Shown here: one piece after another, positions 32,878-40,749 of the stretch
Position numbering within the stretch: position 1 is the first letter of the stretch
Layout: every line of letters begins with the position of its first letter
Assembly (NCBI GenBank): GCA_013694695.1
Contig: JACDBX010000098.1
Location: 1 to 53,263, forward strand
DNA: 53,263 nt
Source: Gemmatimonadales bacterium
GTDB taxonomy: Bacteria; Gemmatimonadota; Gemmatimonadetes; Gemmatimonadales; GWC2-71-9
Direction of reading: 5' to 3'
Made by a program: the position numbers and the translations under genes
Notes under the pieces: model-generated
What the model was told of the DNA's origin: nothing
Seen by the model: the letters and a program-made list of their open reading frames with translations, nothing else
Databases searched by the model: none

Positions 32878-33081
32878 TCAGGGCTTCATCATGTTCATTG
32901 AGTCAGCCATGTGCATGCTGTCGGCCATGCGCATCGAATCTGCAACGCGCATCGAGTCCGCGAGGCGAATCGAATCAGCACTCGGCACGACCACCGTCAT
33001 GGAATCGACCATGTCGTCCGCCTTCTTGTCCCCGCACGCAGCAACTGCCACCAACGCCGCAACCATCATGACCTTCCGCAT
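32878..33081 (-). CDS. Small Met/Asp/Ser-repeat lipoprotein
   Basis: 67 residues. The signal peptide ends in the lipobox VAAC (Cys16), predicting a mature lipoprotein of only 52 residues. Residues 35-64 are five tandem hexapeptides of the form A-D-S-(M/I)-x-(M/V/L), preceded by looser DDM and DSM units. Mature methionine content is very high. A ribosome binding site GGGGAGAGG lies before ATG 33081, and a good promoter lies upstream. I recognise no family; similarity to alanine-zipper lipoproteins such as Lpp is worth considering because the repeat is predicted helical, but the six-residue period is not a heptad. Confidence 0.8.
   Translation of the reverse strand: MRKVMMVAALVAVAACGDKKADDMVDSMTVVVPSADSIRLADSMRVADSMRMADSMHMADSMNMMKP
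32890..32979 (-). repeat. Five imperfect 18-bp tandem repeats coding ADSM hexapeptides
   Basis: Five in-frame 18-base units inside the small lipoprotein gene encode A-D-S-(M/I)-x-(M/V/L). Codons vary between units (for example different Ser and Ala codons), so selection seems to keep the protein repeat rather than recent DNA slippage. Confidence 0.8.
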
Positions 33082-33159
33082 CGCCTCTCCCCTGTTGGAT
33101 GATTGGTCACCGAGGCCGGTACCGTGTATCGGCCGCTAACACTCGATGCACCGCCGTCC

Positions 33160-33187
33160 AAGTTAGGGCGTGGTACCGATCTGTCAA
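33160..33187 (-). promoter_or_regulatory. Promoter of the repeat lipoprotein gene
   Basis: On the minus strand TTGACA (33187-33182), a 16-base spacer, then TAACTT (33165-33160). The transcript would start near 33153, giving a leader of about 70 bases before the lipoprotein start at 33081. Confidence 0.6.
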
Positions 33188-33259
33188 GCACCTAACCTCT
33201 GCCCTGTCAATCGCTTCCGGCCCGTGACGACCCATTTCGTCGCCCCGACCCGCCCCGAT

Positions 33260-33263
33260 GGAG
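33260..33263 (+). promoter_or_regulatory. Ribosome binding site that fixes the AAA ATPase start
   Basis: GGAG ends six bases before ATG 33270. It overlaps the alternative upstream ATG at 33258, which has no such site. Confidence 0.6.
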
Positions 33264-33269
33264 AACGCC

Positions 33270-34736
33270 ATGTCTACCCGTGCGACCACCCTCGGAGCCC
33301 TCCGGAAGACCCCCTGGGCCCAGCCTCCACTTCTCGGCCGATCGGTCCGCGACGAGCTCCGGTCAAACCTGATCGCGCACCTGAGGGGGCCCAACGGCCG
33401 GTTTCCCGGGCTGGTCGGGTTCGATGACACCGTGTTGCCACAGGTCTACAACGCGATCCTGTCGCGGCAGCACTTCATCCTTCTCGGTACCCGGGGCCAG
33501 GCCAAGTCCCGCCTCCTGCGTTCCCTCGGAATCTTCCTCGACGAGGTTGTCCCGATGGTCGCCGGCAGCGAGCTTCGCGACGACCCATTCAATCCGATCT
33601 CCCGCGAGGCGATCGACCTCGTCGCCCGGCTCGGCGACGAGACCCCGATCGACTGGCTCGGCCGCAACGATCGGTACGTCGAGAAGCTCGCCACCCCCGA
33701 TGTCACCATCGCGGACATGATCGGAGATGTCGACCCGATCAAGGCAGCCCGTGGTGGCCATACCCTGGGCCACGAGCTGACGATGCATTTCGGGCTGCTC
33801 CCCCGTTCGAACCGGGGAATCTTCACCATCAACGAGCTCCCGGACCTGGCCGGCAAGATCCAGGTGGGCCTGTTCAACATCATGCAGGAAGGTGACGTGC
33901 AGATAAAGGGGTACCCGATCCGCCTGCCCCTCGACGTGATGCTCGCCTTCACCGCCAACCCCGAGGACTACACCGCCCGCGGAAAGATCATCACCCCACT
34001 CAAGGACCGCATCGGTTCCGAGATCCGCACGCACTACCCCAGGACTCTCGAGGAGGGAATGCGGATCACGGGGGATGAAGCGTGGACGACGCGGGCCGGA
34101 ACGGAGAGCGTCGACGTCCCTCCATTCATCGCGGAACTGGTGGAACAGGTTGCATTTCAGGCACGCGATGACAAGCGCGTGGACCGACGTTCCGGGGTGA
34201 GCCAGCGGCTACCCATCTCGCTCATGGAGCTGGTCGTCAGCAATGTCGAACGCCGGGCCATCGGAACCGGCGAGCAGGCACCGGTGGCACGCGTCAGTGA
34301 TGTCTACGCCGGCCTGCCGGCGATCACCGGCAAGATCGAGCTCGAGTACGAGGGCGAGCTGCAGGGTGGTGATGCGATTGCCCGCGAGATGATTCGCGCG
34401 GCGGCGGCGAGCGTCTTTGCGTCTCGAGCCGGCGACCTTGACGTGGAGGGCGTCGTGGAGTGGTTCGAACAGGGTAGCGCACTCAAGATCGGTGTCGACG
34501 ACAGCACTGAGGCGTGCTGGCAGGGGTTCGCGCTTGTGCCGGGCCTCATGGAGCTGGTCGAGGAGGCAGGAATGTCGGAGCGTGAGGATCACCCTCGCAC
34601 CGTGGCGGCGTGCGAACTCGTGCTGGAGGCGCTCGCCGCGACCAACCGAATCTCGCGTTCCGAGGACCAGGGATGGAGCCGGCCGAGACCCAAGCGCCGG
34701 CGCGGGCCGGCGCCCGGCGACACCTTTGGGCTATGA
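33270..34736 (+). CDS. MoxR/magnesium-chelatase-I-like AAA+ ATPase
   Basis: 488 residues. Walker A GTRGQAKS (73-80) and the Walker B position GIFTINEL (183-190), in which the usual Asp-Glu is Asn-Glu. The sequence around it ([28 protein letters not shown]) places it in the chelatase-subunit-I-like family that pairs with vWA proteins. It is a cytoplasmic chaperone-like ATPase, probably loading metal or remodelling a partner. The vWA gene at 36625 is the likely partner though two minus-strand genes lie between. The C-terminus is a basic, Pro-rich tail. The neutral Asn in Walker B is a family feature, not decay. Confidence 0.9.
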   Translation: MSTRATTLGALRKTPWAQPPLLGRSVRDELRSNLIAHLRGPNGRFPGLVGFDDTVLPQVYNAILSRQHFILLGTRGQAKSRLLRSLGIFLDEVVPMVAGSELRDDPFNPISREAIDLVARLGDETPIDWLGRNDRYVEKLATPDVTIADMIGDVDPIKAARGGHTLGHELTMHFGLLPRSNRGIFTINELPDLAGKIQVGLFNIMQEGDVQIKGYPIRLPLDVMLAFTANPEDYTARGKIITPLKDRIGSEIRTHYPRTLEEGMRITGDEAWTTRAGTESVDVPPFIAELVEQVAFQARDDKRVDRRSGVSQRLPISLMELVVSNVERRAIGTGEQAPVARVSDVYAGLPAITGKIELEYEGELQGGDAIAREMIRAAAASVFASRAGDLDVEGVVEWFEQGSALKIGVDDSTEACWQGFALVPGLMELVEEAGMSEREDHPRTVAACELVLEALAATNRISRSEDQGWSRPRPKRRRGPAPGDTFGL

Positions 34737-35342
34737 GCGCACTGCGCTGACGATCAGGTCGACCGCGCGCTCCATTCCCAGCCACTCAGTGTTCACCACG
34801 AGGTGGTAGTTGTGGGGGTCGTGCCAGTCGCGATCGTACCACTGGCGATGGTATCGGGCGCGGTGTGAATCGTTCTCGCGCACCCGGCGTGCGGCGTCCT
34901 CGCGACTGATCCCGTCGCGCTGCGCAATGACCCCGGCACGATGGTCCTGCGATGCCACGACCTTCACGTGCAGCGCATCGTCGCGGCGGCCGATCACCGC
35001 GACCGCCGCGCGACCGACCATGACAACGTTCGTCGCCGCACAGGAGTCGGCGACAACCTGCTCAGTGATTCGGACGAGCCGCGCCTCCTCCGCCTCGGGT
35101 GCCTCGATGTCCATCGGTGCGAGCACCTCCGGTGTGGCCGCCACCAGCGCACGGGCCAGGCGTTCGACAAACGTCGGACCCCGCTCCTCGCGCTGCGCCA
35201 CGTCGGCCGGGGTGAGACCGGCGCGGCGCGCCACCTCGGCGACCACTTCGTTGTCGATCAACTGCCAGCCGAGTCTTTCCGCTACCAGACCGGCCAGCAA
35301 CGAACCCTGTGCACCAAACTCCCGCGAGATCGTGATCAGCAT
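34731..35342 (-). CDS. Cytidylate-kinase-like family protein
   Basis: 203 residues of the cytidylate-kinase-like (AAA_26) family. [22 protein letters not shown] is the N-terminal nucleotide-loop equivalent (split here: [10 protein letters not shown] then [12 protein letters not shown]), and it lacks the GKS/T of a true P loop, as members of this family do. Other segments: [27 protein letters not shown]. True CMP kinase activity is unproven for the family. ATG 35342 overlaps the MFS stop (TGATG). Its stop overlaps the end of the convergent ATPase gene by six bases (stop region 34731-34736). Confidence 0.85.
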   Translation of the reverse strand: MLITISREFGAQGSLLAGLVAERLGWQLIDNEVVAEVARRAGLTPADVAQREERGPTFVERLARALVAATPEVLAPMDIEAPEAEEARLVRITEQVVADSCAATNVVMVGRAAVAVIGRRDDALHVKVVASQDHRAGVIAQRDGISREDAARRVRENDSHRARYHRQWYDRDWHDPHNYHLVVNTEWLGMERAVDLIVSAVRS

Positions 35343-36598
35343 CAGGTCGTCCCCCCGTTCCAGAGCCGGCGACGCAGGATGGCGGTTGCGATGAGGCAGG
35401 TGGCGCCATTGATGGCGATGGCCCACGGTGCCCCGGCATGCTCGGCGATCCATCCGGCCTGGAACGCGCCGATTGGCGTCAAGCCGAGCACCACGAATGA
35501 ATACACCGCCATCACCCGCCCCCGGAGTTCGGCGGGTGCCGCGAGCTGGAGCGACGTCGCCGTGGCGATCCCCTGGGCCGCCATCGCCGAACCGGCAACG
35601 CCGAGGAGCAGAAGCGCGAGCGTCATCTCGCGGGAAAGCGCGAACAGGATCACCGCCACGCCGAGCACCGTCGACGCCAGCACGGCACCGCGCGCCCTCG
35701 AGATCCGCCGGTCGATCGCGCCCATGCCGATCGCACCGATCGCAGCCCCGACTCCCACCGCCGAAGTGAGAGCGCCGTAACCCGAAGCGCCTGCGCCGAG
35801 AACGTCGCGAGCGAAGACGGGCAGGATCGGGATGAAGCTTGCGGCAAATACCGACAGGACCACCATCTGGAGCGTGAGCGCGCCGAGGACCGGGCGCGAT
35901 CGGATGAAACGGATCCCGGTGAACACCGAGGGTCGCAGCCGGTTCATCGCCGCCGCGAATGGCTGGCGGATCCGGTACAGCCCGATGAGGACGGCCACGT
36001 AGCTGAGCGAGTTGACGGCAAACGCGGCGCCCGCGCCCGCGATGGCCACGACGACCCCTGCGATCGCGGGACCGACAACCCGACCGAGGTTGTACACGGT
36101 GGAATTGATCGCTGCGGCCGACACGAGATCCTCCGGCGGCACCAGTTCGACCACCATCGCCTGGCGCGCCGGCACCTCGAACGCCGTGGCGAGGCCGAAC
36201 AGGAGCGCCAACCCCCACACCCATTCGACGGTGATGAGCCCTGCCAGCGTCAGCCCTGCGAGGACGGCGGCCTCGATCATCATCACCGACTGCAACAGCA
36301 TGATGAACCGCCGCTTGTCGACCCGATCAGCGACCACACCGCCGTACAGCGTGAAGACGAGGATGGGGATCGTCGACATCGTGGTGGTGAGGCCCACGGC
36401 AAACGCCGAACCGGTGAGCTCGAGGACCAGCCATCCCTGGGCGATGATCTGCATCCACGTGCCGACCAGCGAGATCGCCTGCCCCGTGAGGAAACGGCGG
36501 AAGTCCGCATGCCGGAGCGCGCGAAAAGGACCGGTCGCCATTCCGGCGCCAAGGTCGTTCAGCGCCTGTCGGGTCCGCACGATCGGCAGCAGGGACAT
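35342..36598 (-). CDS. Major facilitator superfamily transporter (MFS_3/EntS-like)
   Basis: 418 residues with twelve predicted membrane helices. The ADRVDKRR loop between helices 2 and 3 and the EVPARQAMVVELVP segment are typical of the MFS_3 branch that includes enterobactin and macrolide exporters, so drug or siderophore efflux is likely but not proven. ATG 36598 is preferred to TTG 36607. On the minus strand TACCTT (36611-36606) ends seven bases before the ATG and there is no ribosome binding site, so the mRNA may be leaderless. The divergent vWA gene starts 26 bases away. Confidence 0.88.
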   Translation of the reverse strand: MSLLPIVRTRQALNDLGAGMATGPFRALRHADFRRFLTGQAISLVGTWMQIIAQGWLVLELTGSAFAVGLTTTMSTIPILVFTLYGGVVADRVDKRRFIMLLQSVMMIEAAVLAGLTLAGLITVEWVWGLALLFGLATAFEVPARQAMVVELVPPEDLVSAAAINSTVYNLGRVVGPAIAGVVVAIAGAGAAFAVNSLSYVAVLIGLYRIRQPFAAAMNRLRPSVFTGIRFIRSRPVLGALTLQMVVLSVFAASFIPILPVFARDVLGAGASGYGALTSAVGVGAAIGAIGMGAIDRRISRARGAVLASTVLGVAVILFALSREMTLALLLLGVAGSAMAAQGIATATSLQLAAPAELRGRVMAVYSFVVLGLTPIGAFQAGWIAEHAGAPWAIAINGATCLIATAILRRRLWNGGTT

Positions 36599-36605
36599 GA
36601 CGCTC

Positions 36606-36618
36606 AAGGTAGTAGCTT
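36606..36618. promoter_or_regulatory. Divergent -10 pair for the MFS and vWA genes
   Basis: Plus strand: TAGCTT (36613-36618) ends six bases before the vWA ATG at 36625. Minus strand: TACCTT (36611-36606) ends seven bases before the MFS ATG at 36598. With only 26 bases between the start codons there is no room for leaders, so both mRNAs are predicted leaderless. Confidence 0.5.
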
Positions 36619-36624
36619 CCGGGT

Positions 36625-37905
36625 ATGCGCTACACCACGTACGCCCGCTATTTGGAAGGCCTCGCCGGTCAGGTCAACCTCCAGTCGCTTCTCGACCAGC
36701 TGGGTGACTTCCTCCTGCAGTCGGGATTTGACGGCGTGCCGTGGTGGGGCGACCCGGGCGACGCCGACAACGGGCGCACGGTGGAGGATCTGCGCGAAGC
36801 GATCCTGCGGGCACTGATGGAATCTGGGCAGCTCACGCCGGAGATGCTGCAGCTTCTCAGCGAAGGGTCCACCGGCGACGAAGAACGCGATGCCGCAGTG
36901 ACCCGGGACCTCGCCGAGCTCCTCGACCGGATTGTCGGCAGGCTGGTGGACGAGGGCTACTTGTCGATCCCCGCCAGCCAGTCCGCCGGCGGTCCAGGCA
37001 CGATTCGCGATGCCGGCGGAACCGCCCGCGACGCCGCGCGTACCGTCCGGTTCGACGTGTCCGAGAAGGGCGCAGATTTCCTCGGTTATCGTTCGCTCAA
37101 GGCACTGCTCGGCGCACTCGGGCGGTCGGCCGTGGGCGCGCACGAGACCAGCGACCTCTCCACCGGGATCGAGGCGGAAGCAGCCAGCCGCCCGTTCGAG
37201 TTCGGTGACGTCCTCAATCTCGATGTCGCGGCGACGCTCACGAATGCCATCTCGCGTCACGGCCTCGCCTTCCCGCTCGAGCTCGATCATCGCGACTTGA
37301 TGGTGACGCAATCGGCGTATCGTTCGTCGGCTGCCACCGTGCTGATGCTCGACTGCTCTCACTCGATGATCCTCTACGGCGAGGACCGCTTCACACCGGC
37401 AAAGCGCGTGGCGCTCGCGCTCACTCACCTGATCCGCACTCATTTCCCCGGCGATTCGATCCGGGTGGTCCTCTTTCATGATGGCGCGCAGGAGATTCCG
37501 CTTGGCGCGCTCGCCAATGTGCAGGTCGGTCCGTACCACACGAACACCGCCGGCGGGCTGGCGCTGGCACGCCGCATTCTCGCGTCGCAGCGCCAGGAGA
37601 TGCAACAGATCATCATGATCACGGACGGCAAGCCGACAGCGCTGACGATGCCGGACGGTCGCACCTACATCAACTCGGGAGGCCCCGACCCGGCGATCCT
37701 CAAGGCCACATACCGCGAGGTCTCGGCGTGCCGGCGTAGTGGCATCATGATCAACACCTTCATGCTGGCGCGCGAGGCGCAGCTCGTGGAGTTCGTGAAG
37801 CAGGTGTCACGGATCTGCCGTGGCAAGGCCTACTTCGCGAACCCGGTCACTCTCGGCGAGTTCCTGCTGATGGATTTCCTGAAGGGGAAGACAAGCCGGG
37901 GGTGA
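36625..37905 (+). CDS. vWA-domain protein, partner of the AAA+ ATPase
   Basis: 426 residues, cytoplasmic. The C-terminal von Willebrand A domain has a full metal-ion-dependent adhesion site: D243-C-S245-H-S247, a downstream Thr in HTNTAGG and Asp in MITDGKPT. The N-terminal 230 residues are helical and charged. Such proteins team with MoxR/chelatase-type ATPases, where the MIDAS metal engages the ATPase or substrate. The start has no ribosome binding site and sits six bases after a TAGCTT -10-like element. A strong hairpin follows the stop. Confidence 0.9.
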   Translation: MRYTTYARYLEGLAGQVNLQSLLDQLGDFLLQSGFDGVPWWGDPGDADNGRTVEDLREAILRALMESGQLTPEMLQLLSEGSTGDEERDAAVTRDLAELLDRIVGRLVDEGYLSIPASQSAGGPGTIRDAGGTARDAARTVRFDVSEKGADFLGYRSLKALLGALGRSAVGAHETSDLSTGIEAEAASRPFEFGDVLNLDVAATLTNAISRHGLAFPLELDHRDLMVTQSAYRSSAATVLMLDCSHSMILYGEDRFTPAKRVALALTHLIRTHFPGDSIRVVLFHDGAQEIPLGALANVQVGPYHTNTAGGLALARRILASQRQEMQQIIMITDGKPTALTMPDGRTYINSGGPDPAILKATYREVSACRRSGIMINTFMLAREAQLVEFVKQVSRICRGKAYFANPVTLGEFLLMDFLKGKTSRG

Positions 37906-37907
37906 AC

Positions 37908-37946
37908 GTCAACGGCCCCGCGACATTCCGCCGCGGGGCCGTTGAC
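37908..37946. terminator. Perfect 15-bp hairpin terminator
   Basis: GTCAACGGCCCCGCG (37908-37922) and its exact complement at 37932-37946, with a nine-base loop. It lies between the convergent vWA gene and M48 protease gene and can end both. Confidence 0.85.
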
Positions 37947-37962
37947 AATGGCGCAGGCCGCC

Positions 37963-39396
37963 CTATCGGTAACCGACCGTCTTCACTCGACGGCCAGCGG
38001 GAAGCGTGACGTTTCCGTCGACACCGTTGAGGATCGCGAGCGCCTGTGTCTCGATTGCGCCACCGCTCTGCTGCGCGAGGGTCGCGATCGATGTCGCCCG
38101 CTGCAGCGTGACCACCCGAAGCGCCCGCGCCCGCTGGAAGACCTGGTTGGATGCCGTCGGGCGGAACGACCGCAGCACCGATGACACCGTGCCGCCATGC
38201 GAGCCCCAGCCCTGCGCAGTGGCATAACCAACGAACTGGAAGACCGTCCCGGCGTGCTGCACCATGAGGACTTGTCCCCGGATCTGCTGGCCCTGTTGCG
38301 GCGTCGCGGTGAACTCGGCGATGACCCCGGGCGACCCGCCGAGCGAGATGTTCTGCGCGCTGCCCATCTGGATTCCCTGCTGCTGCTGGAATGCCTGCAT
38401 CGCTGCCTGGGGCGACGACTGCTGCACGCCGCTCAACTGGATCTGGGCCTGGCCGTTCGGCTCGCCGAGGACGACGGCCGCTTTCTGGTTCACTGTCAGC
38501 CAGCTGGATGGCACGTCGAACTGAAAACGCAGCGCGGGATGCAGGAACCGGCCGTTCTCGAAATATCCCTCCGCCGGGTCGGCACCATAGAGCATGCCAT
38601 TGATCCGGGTCAGGAACTCGTCACGATCAGTCATCAGGCCGGCGTAGCTGCTCACCGTGTCTGCCCATGCCTGCGTCTTCGCGACACGATTTCCCGGGTC
38701 GGGATGGGTGGCGAGGAACGACGGTCCGGAAGCGCTGCCGCTTGCCGCGCCGATCCGCTCCAGCGTCATGAAGGTCTTCGGGATTTCCCGCACATCGTAG
38801 CGCTGGGTGAGCGCGTACCGGTGCCCGATCTGGTCGGCCTGGGTCTCCTGGTCACGCCCGTACTTGAGCGTGAACAGTGTTGCCACCGCACCGGCGCCCT
38901 GGGCCACGGCGTCGCTCTTGGAGATGATTGCGGCGGCCAGGACACCGAGCTGCGCACCCAGGCCGGTGCTCATCTGCGCAACCGAGTGCTTCGCAGTCAC
39001 GTGGGCTATCTCGTGGCCGAGCACGCCGGCCAGCTCCGCCTCGGAGTTCATCACCGCGAGTATCCCGCGGGTCACGAAGATGAAACCACCCGGTGCGGCA
39101 AAGGCGTTCACCATCGGATCGTCAACGACATGGAATTCCCACGGCAGTTGCGGACGCTCCGAGGCGCGCGCCATCTTCATGCCGATCGTGCTGACGTACG
39201 ACTGGAGCGCCGGGTCGGCGACGAAACCCATCGACTGCTGCACCGCCGGCACCTGGCTTCGGCCCATTTCGATTTCCTGTGACTCCGACACCAGCGACAA
39301 CTGACTCTGGCCCGTCACCGGGTTCGTGGCACATCCCATCACGCCCGCAGAACCCATCAGGACGCTCGCTGCAATAACCGACATGACTCCGCGCAT
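37963..39396 (-). CDS. M48-family metallopeptidase lipoprotein (BepA/YcaL-like)
   Basis: 477 residues from ATG 39396. Lipobox VMGC places the lipidated Cys at residue 22. The zinc site is HEIAHVTAKH with the third ligand Glu in ETQADQIG, as in periplasmic M48 proteases (BepA, LoiP, YcaL) that degrade misassembled outer-membrane proteins. The C-terminal 200 residues form an extra domain rich in Gln; BepA has TPR repeats there, but I cannot recognise TPRs. GGGAGG about ten bases upstream is the likely ribosome binding site, and TATGAT (39427-39422, minus) the -10. Confidence 0.9.
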   Translation of the reverse strand: MRGVMSVIAASVLMGSAGVMGCATNPVTGQSQLSLVSESQEIEMGRSQVPAVQQSMGFVADPALQSYVSTIGMKMARASERPQLPWEFHVVDDPMVNAFAAPGGFIFVTRGILAVMNSEAELAGVLGHEIAHVTAKHSVAQMSTGLGAQLGVLAAAIISKSDAVAQGAGAVATLFTLKYGRDQETQADQIGHRYALTQRYDVREIPKTFMTLERIGAASGSASGPSFLATHPDPGNRVAKTQAWADTVSSYAGLMTDRDEFLTRINGMLYGADPAEGYFENGRFLHPALRFQFDVPSSWLTVNQKAAVVLGEPNGQAQIQLSGVQQSSPQAAMQAFQQQQGIQMGSAQNISLGGSPGVIAEFTATPQQGQQIRGQVLMVQHAGTVFQFVGYATAQGWGSHGGTVSSVLRSFRPTASNQVFQRARALRVVTLQRATSIATLAQQSGGAIETQALAILNGVDGNVTLPAGRRVKTVGYR

Positions 39397-39420
39397 TGGC
39401 TTCCGCCCTCCCGTAGGTCG

Positions 39421-39427
39421 TATCATA
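39421..39427. promoter_or_regulatory. Two-way -10 element between M48 protease and ThrE-like genes
   Basis: Plus strand TATCAT (39421-39426) ends six bases before GTG 39433; the minus strand of the same bases reads TATGAT (39427-39422). One near-palindromic GTATCATAC could therefore serve both genes, leaderless on the plus side and with a leader of about 20 bases on the minus side. Confidence 0.45.
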
Positions 39428-39432
39428 CCCCT

Positions 39433-40743
39433 GTGAACAAGACGCCTCCCGAACCCGAGCCCCGCACATCGTGGGCAGGATGGACCCCCACCGGGGGGAT
39501 GGCGATCCCACCTGCGCTGCGCCAGGGCGACGATCGGATCGGCTTCGTCCTCCAGCTGGGTCGCTCGCTTCATGTCTCCGGATACGACGCGCACCGGCTC
39601 GAAGAAGCGATGGAGATGGCGAGCGACAAGCTCGGCCTGCGGGGCCAGTTCTTCTCGACGCCGACATCAATCATGTCGTCGTTCGGCGTGCAGGACGACC
39701 AGCAGACGTTCCTCATCCGGGTGCGACCGGGCGAGACCAATCTCGGCAAGCTGGCCCAGGTCGACGCCGTCACCCACGATGTTCTCGAGGGTCGCAAGAC
39801 ACCATCACAGGGCCTCAATGCGCTCGCCCGCATCGAGGCCGCACCGCCGCCCTACGGACCCGTGCTGACCACCCTTGCGTTCGGACTCTCCTCCGGCACG
39901 GTGGCACAATTCCTTGGCGGCGCCCGGAATGAGGTGATCGCCGGATTCACCATCGGGATGGTGATCGGCCTGCTATCGCTGCTCGCCGCGCGACTACCTG
40001 CGCTCGGTCGGGTGTTCGCGCCAGTCGCTGCCGCGATTGCGGCTGCGGCTGCCGCGGGAATCGCGGTCAGCGGCATGCCGATCTCGGTCTTTACCGCCAC
40101 GCTTGCCGGTGTCATCGTGCTCATCCCCGGTCTCACGCTCACCACCGCGCTGACCGAGCTCTCCAGCCAGCACCTGGCATCCGGAACGGCGCGATTCATG
40201 GGCGCGGTGGTGACCCTGCTCGGGATCGCGTTCGGGATAGCGGTGGGCGGCAAGGTGATGTCACTGCTGGTGGGCCCCGCGCCTCAACTGGCCGCCGTCG
40301 TGCCACTGCCGGGTTGGAGCGTCCCGATCGCGCTTGTGATCCTCCCGCTCGCGTTCATGGTCCTGCTCAGGGCCGAATGGCGCGATGCTCCGTGGATCAT
40401 GATGGCGTGCCTGCTGGCTTTCTTCGGCACCCGTCTCGGGGCGCGCGTGCTGGGTGCCGAGCTCGGGGCGTTCGTGGGCGCCTTCGCGACCGCACTTGGC
40501 AGCAACTGGTATGCGCGCATCACCAACCGGCCAGCACCGATCACGCTCGTTCCCGGCCTCCTCCTGATGGTGCCGGGAAGCATCGGGATCCGTTCACTCG
40601 ACGCCCTGGTCGCGAGCAGGGGCGCCGACGATGTGATCGGCGGTGTCGACAGCGCCTTCAAGATGGTGCTGATCGCGATATCGCTGGTCTCGGGAATCCT
40701 GATCGCGAACGCCGTCTCACCACGGCGCCGCCTGCTCTCGTAG
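39433..40743 (+). CDS. ThrE-family threonine/serine exporter-like protein
   Basis: 436 residues: an N-terminal soluble part (about 1-130, FVLQLGRSLHVSGYDAHRLEEAM), then about ten membrane helices. Both halves of the ThrE family (the ThrP-type domain and the smaller C-terminal domain) are fused, as in the corynebacterial exporter. It would export threonine or serine using proton motive force. GTG 39433 has no ribosome binding site. It ends six bases before the convergent propeller gene. Confidence 0.88.
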   Translation: MNKTPPEPEPRTSWAGWTPTGGMAIPPALRQGDDRIGFVLQLGRSLHVSGYDAHRLEEAMEMASDKLGLRGQFFSTPTSIMSSFGVQDDQQTFLIRVRPGETNLGKLAQVDAVTHDVLEGRKTPSQGLNALARIEAAPPPYGPVLTTLAFGLSSGTVAQFLGGARNEVIAGFTIGMVIGLLSLLAARLPALGRVFAPVAAAIAAAAAAGIAVSGMPISVFTATLAGVIVLIPGLTLTTALTELSSQHLASGTARFMGAVVTLLGIAFGIAVGGKVMSLLVGPAPQLAAVVPLPGWSVPIALVILPLAFMVLLRAEWRDAPWIMMACLLAFFGTRLGARVLGAELGAFVGAFATALGSNWYARITNRPAPITLVPGLLLMVPGSIGIRSLDALVASRGADDVIGGVDSAFKMVLIAISLVSGILIANAVSPRRRLLS

Positions 40744-40749
40744 GATCGG

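Noticed and set aside
33258-33270. Upstream ATG 33258 as the start of the AAA ATPase
   Set aside because: The ribosome binding site GGAG overlaps this codon and is properly spaced for ATG 33270.
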